Shown: piece by piece, positions 50,301 through 62,300 of the stretch
How the letters are laid out: the number at the start of each line of letters is the position of its first letter
Position numbering within the stretch: the stretch's first letter is position 1
Assembly (NCBI RefSeq): GCF_019175285.1
Contig: NC_056522.1
Coordinates: 35,154,193-35,218,192 of the forward strand
From: Sceloporus undulatus
Taxonomy: Eukaryota; Chordata; Lepidosauria; Squamata; Phrynosomatidae
Length of the DNA: 64,000 bases
Direction: 5' to 3'
Position numbers and translations under genes: made by a program
The notes under the pieces: generated by a model
The model's database searches: none
What the model was told of the DNA's origin: nothing
What the model saw: the letters and a program-made list of their open reading frames with translations, nothing else

Positions 50301-53300
50301 TAGCCTGGAGAAGAGAAGGTTAAGAGGTGATATGATAGTCCTGTTTAAATACTTGAGGGGGTGTCATATTGAGGAGGGAGCTAACTTGTTTTCTGCTGCT
50401 CCAGAGACTAGGAACCGGAGCAATGGATGCAAGCTACAGGAAAAGAGATTCCACCTCAACATCCTGACAGTAAGGGCTGTCCAACAGTGGAACACACTCC
50501 TTTGGAATCTTCCTCCTTGGAGGTTTTCAAACAGAGGCTGGATAGCCATCTGTCGGGGATGCTTTGATTTGGATTTCTTGCATGGCAGGGGGTTGGACTG
50601 GATGGCCCTTGCGGTCTCTTCAAACGCTGATTCTATGATTCTATCTGGCATTGTAAGAACAAGTTTATTTCAGTACAAACTTTCATAGACCTAGAGCCCA
50701 CTTATTTAGATACATAGAAGGACTCCTTATTCCAGATACATGCAAGATTTTGTTATTGAAAAAAAAACTTCAGAGGTTAAAAACAGGTGGGTGAAGCTGT
50801 GAGAACACCATAAGGCAGAATATGGCTTCAGGATGTTGACTACCTTTGGGGAAAGGAAAAGAAAACCCAGAGGAGAAGGGAAATGGAAGCAGGCCAGTGA
50901 GGAAAAGGCATTTCTAATGGGCTTACTGGGTGGCACACTGAACCACTGTGTGGTTTGCAACATTTGTGGCAGGTGTCACTTGTTACTTCTCAAGTTTATC
51001 ATTTCTGAAGAGGGAGATTATGTATTCAATTCAATATTTAATGTATTTAAATAGGTAATCTTGTTTCCCCTAGGTTATTCTAGTCTTGTTCTGGATTCAA
51101 CTGGTACCAGCTTGTTTGCTAATTGTACCGATGACAATATATACATGTTTAGCATGTCAAGCTTTAAGACCACTCCAGGTAAGAATGATATTGTTAGAAG
51201 ATAGTTCATTCATAACATTAGGTACTTCTTAAATTTGCAAGGGTATGATGTGTGGATTTATTGTGTCAGTCATTGCCTAACAGCATAATCTTGTGCATGT
51301 TTCCTAAAAGGAAAACTTCTCTACATTTAGTGATGCCTAGCCTAGGGCATAGAATTGCAACCTGAAGCAATTGCAACCCGAAGCCATCTTTCTGTCTATA
51401 TAAAGATCTCAGAGCAGTGTACAATATAATTATCATAATCAATTTAAAACAACCTGAACAGTAAAAATGATTTTAAAAGCTAGAAAGGCATTAAAACAGG
51501 TTAAAAGAAGACAGACTAAATCAGTTAAAATACTTTAAAACAATTTAGATGTCACGTCCACTGTCTTCATGGGGCTAAATCAAATAGTTTGGCCAGTTAA
51601 GAGTAAATCCATTGAATCAGTGGGGTTTGTTAACTCAGTACCTAAATAAACTCTCTAGTTGGGTCTAATAATTGGATTTGGTTGAATACTTTTAGGTAAA
51701 CTGGAATATGCATTCGACTTATGAGCTTTGGGTGCTTCTGGGAAAACAGCAAGAAGAACATGAGTAACTTTCTTCCTTATTTTTCTTAGCAATTAGTATA
51801 TAAGGCATGCTGCCCCTGTCATAGAGACAGTGTGTATCCTTTGTGACAGGCATCCATTGAAAGCCATATCTAGCCCTCTTTTAAAGCCGTAGAACTTGGT
51901 GGCTATCGCTATACCTTGAATGTGTTTTAACCCCTATCTTATTTAGTGCTTGGCTTTTCTTCTGTATCTTAGCAGAATCTCTTCTCAGGCCACCAGAGAG
52001 CAGCAAATACCGAAAGGCAGATTTAAATAAGTTTGAAAAGAGCAGGTGCTGCTAGTTTCCTTTTTGTACTTCATCTGATTGAACTACTTCTTTGCCTCAA
52101 GAGTTTCTAGAATATAATTACTTCACCTTTTCCCCCTTTTGGAAGAAACTAGGTCACAGAAACCTTCTGTAGAAACTTGCCTGCATTCCAACCATCTGAG
52201 CTCACACTGTATCCTGTACACTTGAACGCTAAGGAGAACTATAAAATCCTGCCATTTTTACCACGAGAAAACCAGCTACTGTGGCAGCTTACAATGTGTA
52301 CACTTTAAAGGTGCAACATGTGTAGCTTCCCTTTATGGATTCATAGAAGTTAGGGGTGTGCAAACAAATAAAAATTACAGTTCAACCTGAATCAAGTGTG
52401 TGTCAGATTGTGAGGTGTTCTTCTTGCACTGAAATGTGTACTTCTGTGTGTATTTTTTGGAAATGTATGCATTGTCGGCAGAAAGGAACTACAGAGGCAT
52501 AGGTTACCTCGTTGTGCTACCCTAGTGGGGCAGGGATTATTTAACTCAAAGTTAGTAATTCTGTGCTTTTTTTTCTCCCATTAGCCAAAGTGTGCTTGTG
52601 TGTACTTTTAAAATGTATGCATTTTACTGGCACTCACCTTTGCTGAAACTATTTTTAGGTGTACAATTCAGACTGCAAGCTAATAACTATGATTCCCAGC
52701 TACTAGTTGCAGTTTGTTCAAATCATGGAGTGGATAAATTCTGGTCCAAGATGACCTGTAACATTTTTCTGTCCAATTCCTAATAGATGCCCCCTGTTAC
52801 ATTCTGTGCTAAGTTCAGACATGTGTCCTTTCCACTCCTACAGTCAACCCTTTGCATCTGGATATAACTTTCCCCAGTTAGTGACAGGCACTTCCAGTTC
52901 TTGACATATCAGGGGCCTTAGATATTTGGAACAGTAGTTCCAAGGCATCACAGAACAGGGGAAGTTTACAGAGTCCTTAAAAATAGCAGTGTGACCCATG
53001 TCATTCAGCTTGTGCATATCCTCCTCAAGAAATAAGATATCAGTTGCAGGAAATAAGTAGCAGCTTCCCTAAAATAATCAATGCCAGAGGACTGAAAGGT
53101 AGTAGTAATTGGTGCAAAATGGAACTGAAGGAAGTATAAGGAAGCTGACCAGACAAGCAAGTGCATTTTGTTTTGTTTTAATTTTTTTTGAAAGTGTAAA
53201 CTGCCTTGAGAAACAGTAAAGTCTTGAGAATCCAAGTGAATATAAGAGCCTCCTGGATCATATGGGGACTAAATAATTCTTGCATACAGAACCATATTTA

Positions 53301-56300
53301 TTTGACTGAAGTTAGCCCCAGCTGATATTGCTCAGCATACAGGCACAAGATGAGAAATTTGAGTCGTTAGGTAGACTAGAGCCAGCATTCAGAATTACCT
53401 GCATTAAAAGTTGCTGGTGTTCGTTGTGTGGTTAAACATTTGGAACAGTAGAGGATAATTGGTCCAAAACACAGAGAAATGCAGCATAATGCTAGGGAAT
53501 TCTGGGAACTGTAGTTTTGGGAGACATTTAGCCTTCTCTGCCAGCGCTAATGCCACAATAAACTACAATTCCTAGGATTTTCTCGCACTGAGCCAGTGCA
53601 GTTGAAGCAGTCTCAGACTAGAAACAGTGTGCTAGGATCTACTTCATGTAGACGTTAAACCTCTCCAGATCAATTGCAGCAAGACTAGCTCATTGGGTTT
53701 GGGGTGAAGCAGGCAGTTGGAGATACATCCATAAGGGTGGGGGCCAGTGAGTGCTGACCCCTGCTCCCACTTCTTTTATGAGCGGAAATCATTTGAAGGG
53801 ATCTAGTGAAAATGATGATGGGTGAAGTTAGTGAGACTAGGAGCTGAGGGGGAAGGGTTATGGCACCATGGTGACACTGACAGATGTGATAATACTAGGG
53901 CAATGTGACAAGCAAAATTACAGTTTTCAGACTCTTGCTTGGAATCCTGCTTTGCCTCCTAACATTTGCCATCTTTGCCTTCGCTTTTTTACTTTTTCCT
54001 CCTTGTAGCCTTTCAAGTTGTCAATATCCATGAAAGCTAGTGGAAGAAGCCATTTGCCCTAGAGTGAAAAGAAATATGCCTAACAATTTAGACTGGGGTG
54101 TGAACAGGCAGGAAACACCTGCATTATTGGCCTATATTGTATAATTGACTTACACTCAATTTGTGTCTGGTTCTTGTTCTTTTTTCCCAACCCCTTTCCC
54201 CCTTGAACTTCAGTCTCAGTTTTCAGTGGGCATCAAAACTCCAGCTTCTATGTCAAATCCAGCATCAGTCCAGATGACCAGTTCTTGCTTAGTGGCTCCA
54301 GCAACACGCATCCCTGTATCTGGAAGGTAAGCAACTGAAATCCCTGCAAATGCTCTGCCAACAGTTCTGCTCTCTTCTCTCTGTGTTTGTTACATCTGCT
54401 GAGAAGGTGGGAAGGTAGTCACAGGGCATCACTGGAGGATGCTGGCTGGGGACAGCTCTACACTTGTTAAAATACTCTGGACCCATCTGGTCTCTTGTGG
54501 GTTTTCAGCTCTTGCAATAAACGATGGGTGGTTTCCTTTACACGCAACCTCTGTTCATTGCCCAATGCCACTACTGAAGTCAGAACAAGGTGCCCAACCA
54601 TGCAATCAACACTGGGCAGCTCAGAGGGACTGTGAGTGAAAAGACAACCACCACTGTCACTGCAAAGAGACCTGAAACCCTGCAGCAAAAAGTGAGTTAA
54701 TTGAATGTAAGTTAAGAGAGGAAGCCCTGAATTTGGTGCAGGCATTGTGAAGATAATCCAGACCCGATTTGAGGTTTTGGCCCTGCGTTTTATAAACAAA
54801 ACACAGCAAGCCAGGGGAAACTCCAGAGTAAATCAACCATGTAGACAAAGCCTAGGAGATTCTGGGAGTCCAGAAGAAAAAAGCCTTCACTGTGGCATGC
54901 TGTGCATATCTTAGATAGCTGTCATGGCTGAGAGAAAGCCTCGATATAAAGCAGAGCCAAATTTCTGCCTTGCTCTTCTCCTTGCTGCTGCTTATTTGAG
55001 GTTGCTGATCTTAATCTGGTTTTAATGGGTTTTTAAAAATTCCTCTTCAGTCCTGCTTAGCTACGACAAGGTGATAGTTCTTGCTTCATATTTAACAGCA
55101 TTCCGCATTCACCAGAGTCAGATGGATTTAATTGTTTTGATTTTCTCTCACTTGTTCCTCTAGCACTTTCCCCTGTTCACAAGCTCTTGCATCAGACTTG
55201 TGTCTGCTCTACCCCACCCCATGCCTGCCCCCGGGTTGCTTAATTTCCCAGAGTTAAGACCTCTGCATTATTATAGCAAGGGCTCAGCCGCAGCCTTGAA
55301 CAAAATTCCTAAGTACTGAGTGACAGCTGAGAAGCTTAGTTGGCATGCTGAGCTGATGTGTGGAGAAACGCAAATATTTTATGTATTATTTTTCCACCCT
55401 CAAGGACATTTATTTAGACATTTTGGGACCAGCCCCATCAAGTATAAAATAACCAGAATGAAATGTTTTCTGCTAAATCAAATTTCTGTGTCAAAACTAA
55501 AATAACCCAATATGATGAAAGCTCATCTGTATAAGGAAGGAAAGATTTGCACGCTTCTTGAATAGGTTCCTCTTCTCCCCCAATCCACTTGTTATTTTGT
55601 TACACTGGAAACCAGCTGAAGAGGACACTCTTAAGTATTTTGGTAGAAAATTAAGGAAGATAGCTGGTCTGTCCAGATATAAAATTCCTAAACTTCTTAG
55701 CACTACCTTAAAAACATACCGTATATACTCATCTATACGTCTAAAAATTTATGGCTAAAAGCTGATCCCATGCTAAGAACTCTTCCGGCTCTGCAGGAAG
55801 AGAACAGGACCTTCCACATATTCCAGGACAAATCATGAAACCTCTGGAAGACATGCAAATCTTCACTTATATACAGATGAGCTTTCAGCATGTTGGGTTA
55901 TTTTAGTATCTAAATCGGCCTTAATGAACAGATGTTCTCCATATATGTTGGACTACAACTCCAGTAAGCTGCAGTCAGCATAGGCCATGCTGGCCAGGGA
56001 TAATGGGAGTTGTAGTCCGGCATTGGAGGGCACCAGGTTTAGGAAGGTTGATTTGGAATGCAAGCCTGCAAACAGAGTTGGGTTCTTCATTAAGTATGGC
56101 ACTGCATTGTATACAAAATACTTAAGCAGTGAAATATTGCCTATTCAATCTTTCATCAAATGAACACAGAAAGTTGTCTTGTAACTTGTCAGCCCATTGT
56201 TTCACTTGCTTAGAACGAACTGTACTGACTGGCAGGGACTCTTCTGGTCTTTAGAGTGGAGTCTTTTTCAACTTTACTTGGAGTACAAGGGACTGAACTT

Positions 56301-59300
56301 TAGACTTGATGACCGAGATCCTACATTGCTTCAGTGTACCATAAATATCCACTGGCAGAGTTGCATTATGCAACCCCAATATGGAACACCAACATAGCAC
56401 AATCTATGTGGATCATTGGTTAGTGTACACAGCTGACAGCCCTTTCTGCAATTGCAGTACACAATGCGCAAAGGCAGATCATAGAGGTAATGGCCATTCA
56501 CACACTACTCTCTGTACTTTAATGCACTACCAAATGTACAATGGACAACTCTGCTTATGTGGATGTCACCTGGGTATGACTATTGTGCACAGATCAAAAA
56601 AGAACAGCAGCATTCAACACATGAAGTGCAATTTAGACCTTTGTATGTCACTAACAAGGGGCTGGCCCTTGTGTAAATCATGTGCTCTGCCTCAGGCTGT
56701 GGCTGTCTGCCTAAGTTGAGCCTTAGACATTGACATTGGGTCAGAGACACAAATGACATTTATTTTTTGCCCAACAATTTTTCATACTTGACTCAGCAGC
56801 TAATCATGGCAATGCTGCTCCGTTGAATTACTCTTCATAGCAAGGTATCCAACTATCTGATTGTATATATTTTTTAAAAAGCTTTTTTTACACTTCCTCT
56901 AAGAGCTAGAATTGGGAGATTTTTTTTTCACCACAGCATGATGCTGCCATTCCTGTGCCATCTGAAAAAATGTTCCTGCCAACCCCAATAAGAATTCATT
57001 GGCGTCATGTCTGACTCTCAATTGTCCTACAATTCTGCTGTGTGTATGAGTATGCAGATGGATTTCAGTAAGTGGTGGGGAAACCACTTAGGTTTGTGCT
57101 CTACACTATTAAGCATTAAGTTAAATTGTAAGTGCCATCTTTAAAACTGCCCCGTGGAAAAACTGTTCATATAGCAACATCCTGCTGCCACATAATCTTC
57201 TATGGAAATGGTATAAACTGCTTGCTTTTATGGTGCCTACACTATAGGTTTTATAAGGGAAGGAGATGAATTGGCTATCTGGGATGCCTCTAGGACAGAG
57301 GTGGCTAACCTCTGTCCAAGGGAGCACGCAACTCACTTGTTCCAATATTTTCATTGACTGCCAAGCCATTTCTGGGCACAATCCTGAATGCCAATTGTTC
57401 TCTATAAAGCTTTATATATCTTGGGTCTATGCTATCTGACAGATCATATCTCAACACATGTACCTGCTTGTGTTTTGAGACACGATGGGAGGACCCCTAT
57501 TCTCTATCCTACTACCCTTGCAGATATATATAATAGGATGGAACAGAGCCTTCTTGGTGGCTGCTCCAGACTCAGGAATTCTTCCTAGAGAGGCTAGTCT
57601 GGTGCTTCCTAGGCAAAAGTTATGTAAGCTGTCCCAGGGCTGGAGGAAAGGCTGAAGATAGCATATAAAAACACTGCTGCCACCACCACCTTAGCCCTCC
57701 AGATGTTTTAAACTGCAGGCATCGCTGATAATCCCCTATCATTGCTCACTGAGACATCTGGAGGACTAAAGGTCCCCATGCTGCTCTAAAAGATGCTACA
57801 CAGGAAGCTATTTCTGTTGTTTGTGCAACTACATCTGTTCCAATTGGAATCCTGTTGTATGATCTCCAGACGTACAGTCAGCCCTCCGTATCAGCAGGCT
57901 TGCCATCTGCAAATTGGAGCATTCAGCTGTTGGAAGTAATGACTTAGGCAACACCAAAGTATTTGGTGCATAGATTGGCTCCACGATTATTTTTTTCCTT
58001 CCAAAGAACTGAAGAAGGCTTGCAGTTGTGTTACTGCTTCTAAGCCAAAGCTGAACTTTTCCGATGTTCATTCCACCTTGCAGTCATTATAACCGTGAGA
58101 TGAACATTTTGTCAGTGGATAGGTTTTTGTGTGTCTTTCCCCTTAAGTTCCACAAGCTGTCCAGATGCACAGATGCATTTTATTCCTTCTGAATCTAGAT
58201 CCAACAGGAAATAAGGTTCTTTTGCCTGCTCTCATTAATAAGGGATTAAGAGATCTTGCTACACAAATTGGAGAGAAAAATCTGCTAAATGTAAACAAAG
58301 GTATTTTCCCTACCAAGAGCTTAGCTGTCTTCCCTAAAAGGGCTTTGGTTTCCATGGTATTGCCTGTTTTGACAAAGAGGTTGGATTTTAAACATGACAT
58401 TTAAAAAAAAAATAAAGGGCATGAAGCAGATCTAAACTTGGAAGGAAAGCCCTCTTCAAATGAGTTGACCTGACTCAAACCAATATTGTGCATCCTCCTT
58501 AAGAACGTTATATATAGCTTTCAAGCTGCCAGAACCAAAAAAAAAAAAGGCTTCTGAAAAAGAACTGGATCAGGCAAAATGGAGCATCCTTTCATGCCTC
58601 TGTGCCTTTCATACATCCTTGCAAGCTTCATTTACACACATGGTGAAGAATCTATTAGGTTTGCTTAGTCATCAGTGCAAATCCCCATCAAATATCACAT
58701 TACTAACAGTGACTCATAGCTTCAGGAAGTAGAGCTTATTGAAATACAGTGGTACCTCGGGTTACGAAATTAATTCGTTCCGCGGCCGCTTTCGTAACCC
58801 GAAAAGCCTTCGCAAGCCGAAAACCCATAGGCGCTAATGGGGAAAAGCCGCGATTCCGTGTGAAATAGCGCCGAAAAGCACCAAAATTTTTTTCGTAACC
58901 CGAAAAAACATTCGTAACCCGGAACAATTATTTCCTATGGGATTTTTTCGTATCCCGGAAATTTCGTAACCTGGGTATTTCGTATCCCGAGGTACCACTG
59001 TATAGAAATGAGCATCTGAGATTCTTCTGCATGAGGTTAGCTTAGGTTGTTCCCTGTTAATTCTGGGTAAAATGATTTGGACTGGGTGGAATGGAATTAA
59101 ATCACTTGCTCTCTCACCTGTGCCATTTTGAGAAGGTGCTCCTGGGTATTCTGGCTTGGTTACTACAAATAATTGGCCAGAATGGAGACTGTGGCTCTTA
59201 CAGGATAGGGCATGGAAGCACCAGAAAGGGAAGACCTTGTGTTGACCCTTCATGGGAGCTGCAATCCAATAACATTTGAATCGGGGGTTAGAAAAGCTTC

Positions 59301-62300
59301 ATTTGGGATTATAGTTCCCAGAATCCCCCACCCTGCTGATCCACTGGTAATTTAGGCTGGAGAATTCTGGGAGTTGTCGATGAAAAAGTGACTTGTCTGG
59401 GCTCTGTTATAGAGAACCACAAGTTTCTCATCCTTGCAAGGCTTAATGTCATCTTGTGATTCAGTTCATTAAAAAGGTGGCTTAACAGCAGTTGATGATG
59501 CCTTAGCACAGCGAACCAAAGGCCTTTTGTATCCACCTCTAAATTTCTGCCACAGAATATGTCTTCCTTTCTATTATGTGTGGAGTCACAGTAAGCAAAT
59601 CTAGCTGCAGGGGCTGTTTTGGCTTCTGAATTTATTGTGTTCAAAACAGTAAGGGCTGTCAAAAGATGTTTTTAGACTGCAATCCCTTACATTTGCCTGT
59701 AAGTCTCATTGAAGTAAGTGAGTTTGACCTCTGGGTAGATAGATGTGGGGTTGTGCTGTAATTCTGATTTAGAAGGAGATTTGAATGTGGAGATGTGCAA
59801 TTTTGCATGCCTACTGTGTAACATGAAATCTGCTACAGAACTGGGCAGCAAGATCTTTGCTTTATTTCTCCCAGTAAATTTCTATGCTTCATTTTCTTGA
59901 GGGATTTGCAAGATGGATTTGCAAATGTGCTAGCAGATCAGGTGATTTGCAGATCCTAGCAGGCTGGGCTATGAGGCAGGCAAAGGGATTTTGACTCATA
60001 ATGTTCTACTGTGCTTAGAAAATACTCTGAATGCACATGTTACACTGCTGAAGCTAAGCAGCTTCAGCCCTGTAAGCTCTATGGATGGGTTCCTGCCTGG
60101 GAGCCAGAGGGAATGTTACAGGAGGATATATAAACATGATTGAAATCCCACTCTTCTCTCCTCCCACCACCCTTGTTCCCTTCGTTCATCTTTAAATATT
60201 ACCACTCCAGACATTTCTAGAAGGTTTGTACATGGGAAGATTGCATGTGAAATATGTTACGCATAACTGCTTTATTTTGCAAATTGTTAATGGCAAATGG
60301 AGGCCACTGGGTACACAATCTTAGGCTTGTGTATTGTAAGATATACCCAGTACATGCATATTTTTGACTTAAATTCTTTTTCTGCCATTTTATTGGACAA
60401 GCAATGTTAAGTAGGAAAGCCTGAGGCTAGGAAGAAGTAGGATAATTATACCCATATTTCTTTATATTGCAATGGGGGGTATACACACGGTTTCTATGAT
60501 TTCTACAGAATAAGAAAGCACAATGTAGTACTGTATACAGACTTCTAGAGTGAGAATCTTCACCTTTTCTTCTCTTTCTCTCTCTCTCTTTTAAATCAAA
60601 TCTATAGTATTAGGGTATACACTACACCAATATGTCAGTGGCTAGAAGGAGGAATTTGGTGTCTTGCACTTGTTCTTTTCAAAGCTTAGAAATGTTACTT
60701 TTATGGACAACAGCTCCCAGAATATCCTGCATTAAATCTATTGTATTTGATTGGAGATAATGTGCTCTGCTAACTGCAAAGCAGTCTTCCCCAGTTTGCT
60801 TCCTCTAAGTCAAGGGTGGGCAACTTCAGAAATAATGGGGGACATTTTGGGGTGCACAACCCAAGGAGCTACTTTTCCACATCTAACATAACCAGAACCA
60901 ATGTAGTATCATTAATTATATTTTTATATACTGCATTTCTCCTGGTATATGGACTCAAGGCAGATGTATATCACTTGCAGTTTCATTTTCAGATCATTTC
61001 TGGGGGGTTTTTTGGAGCAGGGATTGAGACATTGTGGAGACAATAATCTAGGTAGGACATGAGGTTTTCATAACCATTTTAAAGTGCTAATTAAACTTAT
61101 ATATTATTTTGAACAGAATGCTATTGTCCTTAAAAGTTAGCATATATTATAGTTATAGAATTTCTGTAAATAGAACAATGTCCTTCTTGATAAAAGAAGG
61201 TTCTGTTGTTTCTCCCATGGTGAGACCTAAATTCTTTGATTAATAATAATAATGATGATAAATTTTATTTGTATACCGCTTTTCCATAGATCAAAGCGGT
61301 TTACAGACTATTAAAACCATTACAAACCATCTCATAGATAAAATCCAATAATACAATCATACAAATAAATAAACTCTAAACACAATCCTTCAAGAGGGTA
61401 AGGCAGAGAGTCAGTGGGAATGAAAATTCGCAACTTCATGCTTCAGAGGGGAAGGCTTGACAAAAGAGAAAGGTTTTAAGCCTCTTTTTAAATGTTTCTA
61501 GGGGGGTCATCAGACAGAGCTCCTTGGGAAGGCTGTTCCAAATCCGCGGGGCCACCACTGAAAAGGCCATCTGGGAAGTGGAAACATATTTGGACGAAGG
61601 AATTTCCAACAGATTCTTCCCAGATGTTCTGAGTGTGCGGGGCAGATTGTATGGGGAAATGCGGTCCCTCAAGTAACTCGGGCCCAAGCCATGTAGGCCT
61701 TTATAGGTGATAACCAACACTTTGTACTGTGCCTGGAAGCGAATAGGAAGCCAATGAAGATCTCTCAAGATAGGTGTTCTATGGTCAAACCTGGATGCAC
61801 CAGTGACAAATCTGGCTGCCATGTTTTGTACTAACTGAAGCTTCCAGGCATGGTACAAGGGTAGCCCCATGTAGAGCACATTACAAAAATCTAAGCGAGA
61901 GGTTACCAGAGCATGTACCACAGTTTCAAGGTCCCTTTAGGACTGGAGGGATTGTAGTCTGGGTTGCAATCTGGATCCAGATTAATGGAATTCCTACAAC
62001 AGCTAGAGGCCTTGATATTCCAGCATCCTGTCTTCTCATTTTTTTCCATAGCATGTGACTGCTTCTCAATGAGTAATGATTGTTTCTGATAGTACTCGTA
62101 ATTCATTGTGTTTCAGGTATCTGAGCCCCATCTTCCTCCCATTATGCTCCATGGTCATGGTCTAGAAGTCACCTCTGTTGCTTGGTGTCCATCTGACTTC
62201 TCTAAGGTTTGCTTCTATATTCCAAATTTTGTTTTTGAAATTCTTGATGGGTCACTGATGAAAGCCAAACTCCAGCATATTCTTTCAAAGCATGGGTCGA

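Noticed and set aside
50296-50688. Candidate gene at the CR1 3' end
   Set aside because: The frame is the remnant C-terminal end of a CR1 LINE, as its terminal ttctatgattctat tail shows.
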